NCBI GenBank assembly: GCA_963760285.1
Contig: CAVXCI010000001.1
Location: 682,001 to 746,000 of the forward strand
Length of the DNA: 64,000 bases
Reading direction: 5' to 3'
Origin: PALSA-278 sp963760285
GTDB taxonomy: Bacteria > Acidobacteriota > Terriglobia > Acidiferrales > UBA7541
How positions within the stretch are numbered: the stretch's first letter is position 1; each line of letters opens with the position of its first letter. Shown piece by piece: positions 8,764-19,479 of this stretch. A model generated the notes under the pieces. It was not told the DNA's origin and searched no databases. It saw only the letters and a program-made list of their open reading frames with translations. A program made the translations under genes and the position numbers.

Positions 8764-11700
8764 CTAATCCGCGGCGGTATCGACCGGCGCCTTTTGCCGC
8801 TTCATCAATTCCACGTCCAGGCAGAGCGATTGCAACTCGCGCACCAAAACGTTGAAGGATTCAGGCACGCCGGGCTCAATTCCCGACTCGCCCTTAACGA
8901 TGGCTTCGTAAATCTTGGCACGGCCGTAAACGTCATCCGACTTGGCGGTGAGCAATTCCTGCAAAATGTGAGCCGCGCCATACGCTTCCAGCGCCCAGAC
9001 TTCCATTTCGCCAAAGCGCTGGCCGCCAAATTGCGCCTTGCCACCGAGCGGCTGTTGCGTGATAAGTGAATACGGCCCGATGGAACGAGCGTGAATCTTG
9101 TCGTCCACCAGGTGGGAAAGCTTCAGCATGTAGATGTAGCCGACCGTGGCTTCCTGTCCGAACGGCTCGCCGGTCATGCCTTCATGCAACTGGATTTTCC
9201 CGATGGTCGGCAACTTCGCCGTTTCCAGCAGATGGCGAATATCGCTTTCGCGCGCGCCGTCAAAAACCGGCGTGGCCATGGGGATGCCCTCGCGGAAGCT
9301 CCGCGCCAGGTCGAGAAGTTCGCCGTCCTCCAGAGCCGACAGCGACTTCCAAACGGCAGTCGGCCCGAACGTATCGCTTGAACCACTTGCGTACGTTTTC
9401 AGCCTGGGTCTCCTCATCATCCAGTAGCTGCGGCCACCTGGTGTCCAAGTTCCTTGGAGCCCACCCCAGGTGCGTTTCCAGAATCTGTCCCACGTTCATA
9501 CGGGACGGAACGCCCAGCGGATTCAGAACGATTTCCACCGGGGTGCCATCCGGCAGATAGGGCATGTCCTCTTCCGGGACCACGCGCGCAATGACGCCCT
9601 TGTTTCCGTGGCGGCCAGCCATCTTGTCGCCCACGGAGAGCTTGCGCTTCATGGCGATATAAACCTTCACCATTTTGATGACACCCGGCGGAAGTTCATC
9701 ACCCTTCTTCAGCTTGGCAATGCGCTCGTCGGTAATCTTCCGCAGGACATCCACCTGGCGGGAGGTCATCTCTTCGACTTCATCAATCTTTTCGATCAGC
9801 AGAGGATCGCGCTTTTCCAAACGCAGGCGCTTCAGGTTGCGGGTGGAAATTTTTTCGATAATTTCGCCGCGTCAACTCTGTGCCCTTGGTCAGCAGACGC
9901 TTATTGGTGCGCTCGTCATGCAGGTCGGCGACGAGCTTTTGGCCGCCAAGCAGGTCCGTGAGGCGTTTCAAACGCTCGTCGGTAAGAATGCGGATTTCGT
10001 CCGCTAGGTTCTTTTCCAGTTTGGCTTCGTGCGTTGCCTTCAATGGCCTTGTGCCGCTCGTCTTTTTCAGCGCCCTTGCGGCAGAAAATCTTGACGTCCA
10101 CGATGGTGCCTTCCACGCCGGGAGGGCAATACAACGAGGCATCGCGAACATCTCCGGCCTTTTCTCCGAAGATCGCGCGGAGCAGCTTCTCTTCGGGCGT
10201 CAGCGTGGTTTCGCCCTTGGGCGTGACCTTACCGGCCAGGATGTCACCGGGACGAACCGTGGCGCCGATGCGAATCACGCCGCTTTCGTCCAGATTGCGG
10301 AGGAAGCTCTCGTTAATGTTGGGAATGTCCCGGGTGATTTCTTCCGGGCCGAGCTTGGTATCGCGTGCTTCGATTTCATACTCCTCGATGTGAATCGAGG
10401 TGTAGTAATCGTCGCGCACCAGTTTTTCGCTGATGATAATAGCGTCTTCAAAGTTATATCCGCGCCAGGAAAGAAATGCGACGAGAACATTGCGGCCCAG
10501 TGCCAGCTCGCCTCTTTCCGTGCAGGGACCATCGGCCAGCACCTGTCCCTGGCGCACGCGGTCTCCGGTGCGAACCAGGGGCTTCTGATTGATGCAGGTA
10601 TTTTGATTGGAACGCTTGAATTTCGTCAGCAGGTAAATATCCGAGCCAACTTCGCGGCTGAGCACGCCAGAGCGGTCTGATTCCACGCGCACGATGATGC
10701 GCTCGGAATCCACCTGATCCACCACGCCATCACGTTTGCATACTACAACCGCGCCGGAATCGCGAGCGGTAACCCGCTCCATTCCGGTGCCGACCAGGGG
10801 GGCTTCGCCGCGGACCAGCGGCACGGCTTGGCGCTGCATGTTGGAACCCATCAGCGCGCGGTTGGCGTCGTCGTTCTCCAGGAACGGAATTAAGCTGGCC
10901 GCCACGGAAACAAGCTGCTTGGGCGAAACGTCGATGTAATCCACTTCCTCACGATTTTTCAGGACGAAGTTGCCGGCCTGCCTGCAGGAAACCAGTTCCG
11001 GGACAATTCTGCCGCGGTCATCGATGGGCACATTGGCCTGGGCGACCACGTAGCGGTCCTCTTCCCACGCGGAAAGATAGAAACAATGCGGGTCGTACGT
11101 AACGCGGCGGCGTTTCAGATCCTCGTTGATGGATTCGATCTTGTCCATCTCCACGATCTCGCCAACCTTGAACTCACTGTCGCCGGCGCTGACGATCTGG
11201 CCGTAATCCGCAATGTGCCCGTTTTTCACGCGCCGATATGGCGATTCAATAAAGCCGAATTCGTTGATGCGCGCGTAGCAGGAAAGCGAGCTGATAAGGC
11301 CGATGTTCGGCCCTTCCGGGGTTTCAATGGGACAGATGCGGCCATAGTGCGTGGGGTGAACGTCGCGGACTTCGAATCCCGCGCGCTCACGCGAAAACCG
11401 CCGGGCCCAAGCGCGGAAAGACGCCGCTTGTGCGTGATTTCGCTGAGCGGATTGGTCTGATCCATGAACTGACTGAGCTGCGAACTGCCAAAAAACTCAC
11501 GAATGGCCGCCATCACGGGTTTGGCGTTCACCAAATCATGGGGCATGGCCGTGGACATTTCCTGATACACGGACATCTTTTCCTTGATGGCGCGCTCCAT
11601 GCGAACCAGTCCGATGCGGAACTGGTTTTCCAGCAGTTCGCCGACGGCGCGAACGCGGCGATTGCCCAAATGGTCGATGTCGTCCACCGTGCCGATGTTT

Positions 11701-13197
11701 TGCCGCAGCTTCAGCAAATACTGGATGGCGGCAACGAAGTCCGCCGGTTTCCAGCGTGCGCTTTTCGAGCGGCGTTTCCAGGCCCAGCTTGATATTGAAT
11801 TTCAAACGGCCCACGCGGCTGAAATCGTATTTGCGCTGATCGAAAAACATTCCGTGAAACAGGGCCTGCGCGGTATCCACGGTGGGAGGATCGCCCGGGC
11901 GCAGTTTGCGGTAAATTTCGATGAGAGCTTCCTTGGGGCTGCGAATCGTGTCCTTTTCCAGCGTGCGGCAAATCACTGTCCCGACGGGATCGTGCTCCGG
12001 GAAGCAAACATCCACTTCCGTGATGCCGCCCTGGCCAAGCGCGGCCCACATTTCCGCGGTCATGGGCTTGTTGGATTCCAACAGCACTTCGCCCGTCTGA
12101 CGGTTTACGATTTCGCCCACGGCGACAGCGCCTTCCAGATCTGCCGTGGAGATTTCCACCTGCGCAACGTGCGCCTTGACCAGTTCCTTGTAAAGAGCCT
12201 CGCTGATGCGGCGATGCGCGCCCACCAGCAACTTCATCGGTCCGCGGATGGTGAATCTCCTTGGAGAGCTTGCGGTCAATCAGGCCTTCCGAAAGATTCC
12301 AAAAGAGCCGGCCGTCGCGCAGCGTGACGCGCTCCGTCTGGTAGAAACAGCGCAGGATTTCGTCGTTGGATTTCATTCCCAGCGCGCGCAGGAAAATGGA
12401 ACCCAGGAATTTGCGCTTGCGGTCAATGCGCACGTAGAGGATGTTCTTGGTGTCGTACTCGAACTCTACCCATGAACCGCGATAGGGAATAATTTTCCCC
12501 AGGAAATAGGTGCGGCTATTGGCGGACTCGAAAAACACGCCGGGAGAGCGATGCAACTGGCTGACGATGACCCGCTCGGTGCCATTGATGATGAAGGTCC
12601 CGTTGTCGGTCATCAGAGGAATGTCGCCAAAGAAAACTTCCTGCTCCTTGATGTCCCTCATGGTCTTCGCGCCCGTGGCCGGATCCTTGTCGTAAATCGT
12701 CAGGCGCATGGTGACCTTCAGGGGCGCGGAATAGGTCATGCCGCGCTCCTGACATTCATTCACGTCGTATTTCAACTGCAATGTGACCGGGTCGCCGCAC
12801 TTGTTGCAAAAGGTGGGGGTGTTGCGGTTCAGCGTGCCGCAGCGGCGGCAAACCACATCTCCGTTTGATACGGGTTGGTGACGACGGAAGCGCCGCAATT
12901 CCGGCAGGTGGCGCGAAGATGGTGCAATCCACGCAAGTAGCCGCACTTGCATTCCCAGTTTCCAATGGCGTAATCCACAAAATCGAGCTGCGAAAGTCCG
13001 CGAAAATCCTGGATGGGAAAAACAGACGCAAATACGGATTGCAGGCCGGCATCTTCCCGCTCACTGGGGAGAAGATCCATCTGCAAGAACCGCTCGTAGG
13101 ATTTTTTCTGAACTTCGATCAGGTTGGGGATCTGCACCGCTGGACGGATTCTGGCGAAATCCAGATCGTTCGCGTTCCCGCACTGCACGGCTTCCAT
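8764..13197 (-). CDS. rpoB: RNA polymerase subunit beta, broken by apparent frameshifts
   Basis: The complete beta subunit is present but spread over all three minus-strand frames. Frame changes fall near 12863, 12250, 11742, 11400, 10043, 9870 and 9370; after each one the conserved protein resumes in another frame. Landmarks: QIPNLIEVQKKSYERFLQMD near the start, SQFMDQTNPLSEITHKRRL in the rifampicin region (wild-type residues), GDKMAGRHGNKGVIAR, and the C-terminal GEMEVWALEAYGAAH. Loss of a single-copy essential gene is not credible, so sequencing indels are the likely cause. Residues ~75-140 hold a cysteine-rich insertion (see findings). The start is uncertain: ATG 13197 is in frame, but ATG 13204 plus one more indel would give a more usual N-terminus. 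Confidence 0.95.
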
Positions 13198-13267
13198 TGC
13201 GCATGAATTACCCCATCCCCTTTGTTCACTTGGTGCGTGGCAGGGGATCGCTGCGGAGACACCAAGA

Positions 13268-13292
13268 CCATCGGTCCTAAACGGACCGATGG
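13268..13292 (-). promoter_or_regulatory. Hairpin in the rplL-rpoB gap (attenuator or processing site)
   Basis: A perfect 10-bp stem, CCATCGGTCC / GGACCGATGG, with a 5-base loop. It sits in the 171-base gap between rplL and rpoB, where many bacteria (E. coli is the known case) carry a partial terminator and an RNase processing site that lowers rpoB relative to the ribosomal protein genes. No T-run follows on the minus strand, which fits leaky attenuation or processing rather than full termination. Confidence 0.6.
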
Positions 13293-13368
13293 GAGGCTGG
13301 ATTTCCCTTCTGGAATACGCGCGTAAGCGAATTCCCTTGCGCCCCGCCCCGCTGGGACGCCGCCATGC

Positions 13369-13752
13369 TTACTTGATATCGACTTTGGCTCCGGCTTCGG
13401 CGAACTTCTTCTGGATAGTGGCCGCCTCTTCCTTGTTGACGCCTTCCTTCAGCGTCTTCGGCGCGCCGTCCACTAGGTCCTTGGCTTCTTTCAAGCCCAG
13501 GCTGGTGACTTCGCGAACGGCCTTAATCACATTGATTTTGTTGGCGCCCACGTCAGTCAGCACCACCGTGAATTCGGTCTTCTCTTCCGCCGGGGCTGCA
13601 CCGCCCGCCGGCGCGCCGCCCGCCGCGGCAACCGGAGCTGCTGCTGCCGCGGAGACGCCGAAGGCCTCCTCCATTTTCTTTACCAGGTCAGACGCTTCCA
13701 GCAGCGTCAGCCCCTTGATTTCCTCGAGGATGGTTTCCACCTTGCTCGACAT
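13369..13752 (-). CDS. rplL: Ribosomal protein L7/L12
   Basis: A 127-residue L7/L12, the stalk protein that recruits translation factors to the ribosome. The N-terminal dimerisation helices (ILEEIKGLTLLEASDLVKKM), an Ala/Gly/Pro-rich hinge at about residues 34-56, and the C-terminal factor-binding domain (INVIKAVREVTSLGLKEAKD, ending FAEAGAKVDIK) are all present. It is the only ribosomal protein gene in the neighbouring block whose frame is unbroken. It lies 21 bases after the rplJ stop and precedes the hairpin-containing gap before rpoB. Length is normal. Confidence 0.97.
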   Translation of the reverse strand: MSSKVETILEEIKGLTLLEASDLVKKMEEAFGVSAAAAAPVAAAGGAPAGGAAPAEEKTEFTVVLTDVGANKINVIKAVREVTSLGLKEAKDLVDGAPKTLKEGVNKEEAATIQKKFAEAGAKVDIK

Positions 13753-13773
13753 GACAGTTCGTTCTCCTTCTGA

Positions 13774-14328
13774 TTATTGAGAAACTGGTACCGGACTTCC
13801 GCCCGCGGTCCCAAACTTTTCCTGTTTTACTGCTTCGTTCACCACCACGGCCATGTTGCGCGGCAAAGCGGCCAGAACCACGCCAGCCGTTGCGCCGGCG
13901 CCTGCAGCAGGAACATCACCTTGCTAAGAAGTTCCTCGCGGCTGGGCAGTTGCGCCAACTGCTGAATTTCCTGAATGGAAATGACGCGGCCTTCCACCCA
14001 GCCGGCCTTGAATTTGAAAGCCGGAACTTCCTTGGCTACCTTGGTCAAAATCTTCGCCAGCGCCACGGGATCCGTGGCGGTATAGGCTATCGAATTCGTG
14101 CCTTCCAAGTTGGCCAGCAACGGCTCCGCCGGAGTGCCCGCGCCCGCGCGCCCGGCAACTGTATTCTTCACCACGCGATACTTGCCGCCAGAAGCCTGCA
14201 CAGCGCGCCGCAGCGCGGTATCCTGTTCCACCGTGATGCCCTGAAAGGTGCTGAGGATCATGGTGGAAACCGCGCCCAACTCCACGTGCAGTTTCTCGCC
14301 AGCTCTATTTTTCGCTTCGCTTTTTCAT
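13774..14328 (-). CDS. rplJ: Ribosomal protein L10, broken by apparent frameshifts
   Basis: L10 anchors the L7/L12 dimers to 23S rRNA at the stalk base. The core in one frame (ELGAVSTMILSTFQGITVEQ ... KYRVVKNTVAGRA) is clear. Near the C-terminus, about 13880, the frame moves: AQRLAGVVLAALPRN and a tail with VNEAVKQEKFGT continue in another frame to a TAA at 13774. Near the N-terminus two further one-base losses (about 14300 and 14312, one in an A-run) separate the core from an ATG at 14328. I chose that ATG because GGAGGCGGAGCGGG precedes it and it gives the usual start MKKRSEK. The gap to rplA is only 23 bases. Confidence 0.9.
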
Positions 14329-14351
14329 GACTTCCCGCTCCGCCTCCGCGG

Positions 14352-15073
14352 TTACGCCGCTACTGCCGTTGCTGATTCCGCCTCTGCATGGTCAATCAGA
14401 ATGCCCGGACCCATCGTGGAGGTCAGGTGATCTTTTGAAAATAATGGCCCTTCGCGGCCGCTGGCTTGGCGCGCTGTACGGCGGCAATCAATGCGTGAGC
14501 ATTGCCCGCCAGTTGCGCGGCCGTAAAACTGATTTTGCCAATGGGCGTGTGAATGATGGCCGTCTTGTCCACGCGGAACTCCACTTTGCCGGCTTTCACT
14601 TCCTGGACGGCTTGCGCTACTTCAAAAGTAACCGTGCCGGTTTTCGGGATTGGGCATCAGCCCGCGCGGTCCGAGAACTTTCCCCAGACGTCCCGCGGAA
14701 CGCATCATGTCCGGCGTGGCAATCACGGCGTCATAGTCCGTCCAGCCTTCCAGGATTTTCTGCACCATGTCTTCGCCACCCACAAAATCCGCGCCGGCTT
14801 CCTGCGCTTCACGCTGTTTTTCCCCGCCCGCCAGCACCAGAACGCGCTTGGTTTTCCCCAGTCCGTGCGGCAACACCACCGTGCCGCGAACCATCTGGTC
14901 GGATTGCTTCGGGTCTACATGAGGTTCATCACCAGCTCAACGGTCTCATCGAATTTCACATAGTGCGCCTTCTTCAAGCACTTCCGCGGCTTCTTCCAGT
15001 TTATAGGGCCGCGCTTCCACCAGCTTTCGTGCGCGGTCAATATTTTTACCGCCGGTTGCTTTGTGTGCCATGA
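14352..15073 (-). CDS. rplA: Ribosomal protein L1, broken by apparent frameshifts
   Basis: L1 binds 23S rRNA at the E-site stalk and in many bacteria represses its own operon. The start (MAHKATGGKNIDRARKLVEA, ATG 15073) is clear. The middle in another frame holds MVRGTVVLPHGLGKTKRVLV and RSAGRLGKVLGPRGLMPNP. After a shift near 14645 the sequence KTGTVTFEVAQAVQEVKAGK follows, then FRVDKTAIIHTPIGKISF, and after another near 14405 the tail TSTMGPGILIDHAEAESA to a TAA at 14352. Two more shifts lie near 14965 and 14930. The protein is thus complete across frames. rplJ begins 23 bases downstream. Confidence 0.92.
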
Positions 15074-15105
15074 CGTTCCTTCGGTCCTTCCTGACGAAAT
15101 TGCTC

Positions 15106-15534
15106 TCAGTCGGCGACTTCGATGCCCATGTTGCGCGCGGTACCCATCACGCTTCGCATGGCTGAATCAATATTGGTGGTATTCAAGTCGGGCAGCTTGA
15201 GACGCGCGATCTCCTCCACCTGTTTGCGCGAAACCTTGCCGACTTTATTGCGGTTCGGTTCCGGCGAACCTTTCACCACCCCGCCGCGCGCTTCAACAAA
15301 TCCGAAGCCGGAGGAGTTTTCAGGATGAAGGTGAAGGTCCGATCGCTGTAAATCGTCACGAGAACCGGAAAAATCATGCCGTCCGGCTCTTTGCCCGTCT
15401 TGAGCGTTAAATTGCTTGCAAAAATCCATGATGTTCACGCCTTGCGGGCCGAGCGCCGTGCCCACAGGCGGGGCCGGAGTGGCCTTGCCCGCCGGCAATT
15501 GCAACTTCACCGTTGCCTGAATTTTCTTTGCCAT
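15106..15534 (-). CDS. rplK: Ribosomal protein L11, with a compensated frameshift pair
   Basis: L11 forms the GTPase-associated centre with 23S rRNA. A single open frame of 142 codons spans the gene, but its middle (about residues 45-85, rich in His, Ser and Arg) is not L11-like. Translated one base over, the same stretch reads LKTGKEPDGMIFPVLVTIYS and then FTFILKTPPASDLLKRAAG, the conserved L11 sequence. So two opposite indels, near 15415 and 15288, flank it. The ends are normal: KKIQATVKLQLPAGKATPAP PVGTALGPQGVNI in front, and KVGKVSRKQVEEIARLKLPD with the usual MGTARNMGIEV close. An annotation by ORF alone would report a wrong protein. Confidence 0.93.
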   Translation of the reverse strand: MAKKIQATVKLQLPAGKATPAPPVGTALGPQGVNIMDFCKQFNAQDGQRAGRHDFSGSRDDLQRSDLHLHPENSSGFGFVEARGGVVKGSPEPNRNKVGKVSRKQVEEIARLKLPDLNTTNIDSAMRSVMGTARNMGIEVAD

Positions 15535-15562
15535 TCGTATTCCCCTGCGCGCGACGCCGACT

Positions 15563-16108
15563 CTAGGCGACTTTCTCCACCTGCGCGAAATCTAGTTCGA
15601 CCGGAGTTGAACGGCCGAAAATCGTCACCGAAACCTTCAGCGTGCTGCGGTCCGAATTCACTTCTTCCACGATGCCCGTGAAGTTCGCGAACGGACCATC
15701 CACGATGCGCACCTGCTCATTGCGGTCAAACGACAGCCTGGGCCGCGGCTTTTCCGCCGTCGCCGTCGCCTGGTTCAAAATCGTTCTGAACTTCCTCTTC
15801 CGTCAGCGGCGAAGGCGTCTGCCCCGAACCCACGAATCCGGTGACTCGCGGGGTCTCGCGCACCAGATGCCAGGTGTCATTGTCCATGTCCATTTCCACC
15901 AGCAAATAGCCGGGATAGGACATCCGCGTCGAAATCACTTTTTTCCCGCCGCGGATTTCCACCACGGATTCGGTGGGAATAATCACGTTCCCGAACCGTT
16001 CCTGCAGTCCGGCGGCCCCACGCGCCCTTCAAGGCTTTCCTTCACCTTCTTTTCAAACCCCGAGTAGGTGTGCACGATGTACCACTGCTTCGTCATTCCG
16101 TCCGTCAT
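15563..16108 (-). CDS. nusG: Transcription termination/antitermination factor NusG, frameshifted
   Basis: NusG couples RNA polymerase to ribosomes and Rho. Three pieces in different frames make a complete protein: the N-terminal KQWYIVHTYSGFEKKVKESL; the middle LQERFGNVIIPTESVVEI and ISTRMSYPGYLLVEMDMDND; and the KOW domain EQVRIVDGPFANFTGIVEEV. Shifts fall near 16018 and 15786. The start is either ATG 16108 or ATG 16096; neither has a strong ribosome site. In the sequence as given, the frame runs on upstream into secE without a stop, which I read as an indel in a T-run near 16121 rather than a real fusion. Confidence 0.92.
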
Positions 16109-16118
16109 CACTAATGCT

Positions 16119-16318
16119 TTAAAAAGTTTGAGCAGGGTTTCGATGAACCAGCTTGCGCCCCGGTCCACAAAGAAAAAGAAGACGCCGAAGAACGCCACGG
16201 TAATAATCACCACCACGGTCGTCGAAACCACATCCGGCCGGGAAGGCCAGTTCACCTGCTTTATCTCGACGCGCACTTCATGAAAAAACTGCATCAGCCG
16301 CTCTGGGATATTCCGCAA
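16119..16318 (-). CDS. secE: Preprotein translocase subunit SecE
   Basis: A short SecE of about 66 residues, the single-helix subunit that clamps SecY in the inner membrane. The amphipathic helix MQFFHEVRVEIKQVNWPSR and the conserved WPS/RPD turn come before one hydrophobic membrane segment (VSTTVVVIITVAFFGVFFFF), then a short periplasmic end (RGASWFIETLLKLF). Translation begins at TTG 16318. The stop is missing in the given sequence; one extra T in the T-run at 16121-16125 would create TAA at about 16119 and restore the usual secE-nusG arrangement. secE beside nusG is the near-universal order. Confidence 0.9.
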
Positions 16319-16476
16319 TGCGCTGCAACGGTCCGGGGAGATTCAGCGATGCTCCCGTTGGCCTCTTCCTGCTTCAATTTTGCCGACTTGTGACCATTGA
16401 CGCTCGTGTTCCCAGTCTTTCTAATCCGTGCCGGTCGTTAGAATTCCCTTCCCGCTCGCCTCCTACTCCAAGAAGC

Positions 16477-16551
16477 TGGCAGGGGAGGAGGGATTCGAAC
16501 CCCCACATCCGGTTTTGGAGACCGGCGGTCTGCCGTTGAACCTACTCCCCT
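16477..16551 (-). tRNA. tRNA-Trp (CCA anticodon)
   Basis: A cloverleaf on the minus strand: acceptor AGGGGAG pairs with CTCCCCT, anticodon stem CCGGT/ACCGG with loop CTCCAAA giving anticodon CCA, and a T arm with GGTTCGAATCC. A GCCA end follows, so the 3' CCA is encoded. Its place between rpmG and secE is the standard bacterial order tuf-(rpmG)-trnW-secE-nusG. Confidence 0.96.
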
Positions 16552-16599
16552 AAAACCCAAACCGCTGCCCGGGCGTGCGTGAAAATGCCCGCTGCCGCT

Positions 16600-16749
16600 T
16601 TACTTGACTTCTTTATGCGGCGTCTGTTTCCGGCACGTGTTGCAGAACTTTTTCGTTTCCATGCGCTCGGTATGCTTCTTCCGATTCTTCATGGTGGTGT
16701 AATTCCGGTTTTTGCAATCCGTGCATTGCAAAGTAATGATTTCGCGCAT
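16600..16749 (-). CDS. rpmG: Ribosomal protein L33 (zinc-binding form)
   Basis: A 49-residue L33, too small for many gene finders. The start reads MREIITLQCTDCKNRNYTTM and the end KFCNTCRKQTPHKEVK. Two CxxC pairs (Cys9/Cys12 and Cys36/Cys39) mark the zinc-binding 'C+' type of L33, which suggests zinc is not limiting in its usual habitat. L33 is part of the large ribosomal subunit near the E site. It is in frame and lies between tuf and tRNA-Trp, as in many bacteria. Confidence 0.95.
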   Translation of the reverse strand: MREIITLQCTDCKNRNYTTMKNRKKHTERMETKKFCNTCRKQTPHKEVK

Positions 16750-16813
16750 ATTCCTGCTCCATTTGGGCTCTGCCATTTCTACGAAACCTGCCCAGACTGC
16801 CGGCTGCGAATTC

Positions 16814-18004
<1,191 letters not shown>

Positions 18005-18056
18005 GCTCTCCTGCCTCTTCTTTAGAAACTTTTGTTCCCGCAACCATCCGCGATAA

Positions 18057-18131
18057 TGGAGCGGGGGACGGGATTCGAACCCGCGACCATCGGCTTGGAA
18101 GGCCGAGACTCTACCACTGAGTTACCCCCGC
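18057..18131 (-). tRNA. tRNA-Gly (TCC anticodon)
   Basis: Minus-strand cloverleaf: acceptor GCGGGGG/CCCCCGC, D arm with AGCTC-like AACTCAGTGGTAGAG, anticodon stem TCGGC/GCCGA with loop CTTCCAA giving TCC, T arm GGTTCGAATCC, and an encoded TCCA end. It is the last tRNA of a four-gene cluster and lies 52 bases upstream of the tuf start. Confidence 0.96.
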
Positions 18132-18145
18132 CCATGCCCTGCGGA

Positions 18146-18221
<76 letters not shown>

Positions 18222-18341
18222 GCAGACAAACTCGCGCTAAACCCTGCCCACTTTGCAATCCGGCGACCCCGCGCGCAGAGCGCACAAACATACCAAAATC
18301 GAACTTCGGTCGCACCGGGTCGCATTTTCCCGCGCAGAAGA

Positions 18342-18430
18342 TGGTGGACGGGGGAGGATTCGAACCTCCGTAGCCCGCAAGGAGCGGCAGATTTACAGTC
18401 TGCTGGTTTTAGCCACTCACCCACCCGTCC
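18342..18430 (-). tRNA. tRNA-Tyr (GTA anticodon)
   Basis: Minus-strand class II tRNA of 89 bases including CCA. Acceptor GGACGGG pairs with CCCGTCC; the anticodon arm GCAGACTGTAAATCTGC gives GTA; a long variable arm (CCGCTCCTTGCGG) follows, as required for bacterial tRNA-Tyr; the T arm reads GGTTCGAATCC. The 3' end ACCA is encoded. Confidence 0.96.
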
Positions 18431-18546
18431 ATGCGGGAAAAAACCGGGCAAAATATCGCGAGCAGGCTCAGAGACACCCACCCACACTTGATTTATGTGA
18501 GGAATCCGAGCACTACAAACCAGAAATTCGCCCGCCCGCAAAACTC

Positions 18547-18619
18547 AGCTGGCGGAGGGATTTGAACCCCCGACCCTCTGATTACAAATCAGATGCTCTA
18601 CCAACTGAGCTACGCCAGC
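18547..18619 (-). tRNA. tRNA-Thr (TGT anticodon)
   Basis: Minus-strand cloverleaf: acceptor GCTGGCG/CGCCAGC, D arm AGCTCAGTTGGTAGAGC, anticodon stem TCTGA/TCAGA with loop TTTGTAA giving TGT, T arm GGTTCAAATCC. Unlike the other three tRNAs of the cluster it does not encode CCA after the discriminator. It is the first gene of the cluster, about ten bases after a predicted transcript start. Confidence 0.95.
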
Positions 18620-18635
18620 CCGCTCAAGCTTTAGA

Positions 18636-18665
18636 AAATTAACACATGGATTCGCGGGATTGCAA
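18636..18665 (-). promoter_or_regulatory. Candidate sigma-70 promoter for the tRNA-tuf operon
   Basis: On the minus strand a TTGCAA hexamer (18660-18665) and a TAATTT hexamer (18636-18641) with a TG two bases before it (extended -10) are separated by 18 bases. A transcript would begin near 18629, about ten bases before tRNA-Thr(TGT). The position is ideal for a stable-RNA operon; the hexamers themselves are only moderate matches. Confidence 0.4.
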
Positions 18666-18684
18666 GCACGTTGATACCCATTCG

Positions 18685-19479
18685 TCAATATTCGGCAACT
18701 CCGCCGATTGCTTTCATCCTACTGCGCCGTTGGCTGTCCAGCGGTGGTGAGAAAATGGAGTCCGCCAAGGGAACATTATGCTTTACGTCCGTAAAATATT
18801 ATGACCAAAGCACAGGACTTGTTTGCCGGTGAATCGTGGGAAGCATAATCCCGTCAAAAGTTTATAGTCTTCAAGGAAAAGCTCGATGTGATCCTTCGCT
18901 TGCCTCGGGCCGGAATCTCGTCCCCGGTAATGCGGACCAGATAGCCCGTCTTCTGATCGAAATCGAACGTGCGCTTCGCGCCGTCGGGAGCCACGGCGCT
19001 ATCTCCCACGCGTCTTGGCCATCAACGGTTTGGCGCCGGTCACTTCCATGTGGGGATAAATTCCGTCAACCGCAGCGGCATGTAGAATTCCGCCTCGCGG
19101 CGGGTGTCCGCCAGTTCTGTTCCCGCCATCTTGACGAAGCCGTTTGCGATTTTCCGCCCATCCAATGGTTCCATCATATCCGCGGCGAAAATCACCCAGC
19201 ATGGCAACGCTGGCGGCCAGCATCATTTTATCCGGCGCTTTTTCATCCAATTCCACAGTTCCCTTCAGCCCGACATCCGTAAATTCAATGGTACCCTTGC
19301 AGACCCGGCTGTGAATCTTGCGCCACGCCTCCTCACCCCCACGGCTTTGACATAGTGGGCGACCACATCCTGCGTACTGGGAACCGCTTCACCCGCCTTT
19401 TGCGCGGTGTTTTGCGCGCGGGAAAGGAACACCCAAGACATGCCAAAAGAACGGGAGCGATAAAGATGAAGCGCTTCAC
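18685..19479 (-). CDS. Exported lipoprotein of a LolA/outer-membrane-sorting-like family, frameshifted
   Basis: A lipoprotein of about 260 residues lies here in pieces. The start is GTG 19479, backed by AAGGAG 11 bases upstream, with a signal ending LLAC. Then follow, in changing frames, VPSTQDVVAHYVKAVGG, VCKGTIEFTDVGLKGTVELD, APDKMMLAASVAMLGDFRRG, YDGTIGWAEN, MAGTELADTRREAEFYMPLR, GAKRTFDFDQKTGYLVRI and FTDVKHNVPLADSIF. This pattern (a 'KYVQAIGG' opening, a 'DGTVGWA' middle, a 'TDVKHNVP' end) matches beta-rich secreted proteins common in acidobacteria; their function is unknown to me. At least four indels are needed. The exact stop is unclear (18685 or 18719). Confidence 0.65.

Noticed and set aside
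11711..12952. Several partial rpoB frames that could be listed as separate genes
   Set aside because: Each is a piece of one beta subunit interrupted by shifts; residues continue in order across frames.
15983..16318. SecE-NusG fusion protein
   Set aside because: Explained by one missing T in a T-run in a region full of indels; listed as a finding only because it is easily checked.
18836..19282. 148-codon plus-strand frame
   Set aside because: Lies opposite the frameshifted lipoprotein gene, whose conserved motifs are on the minus strand.
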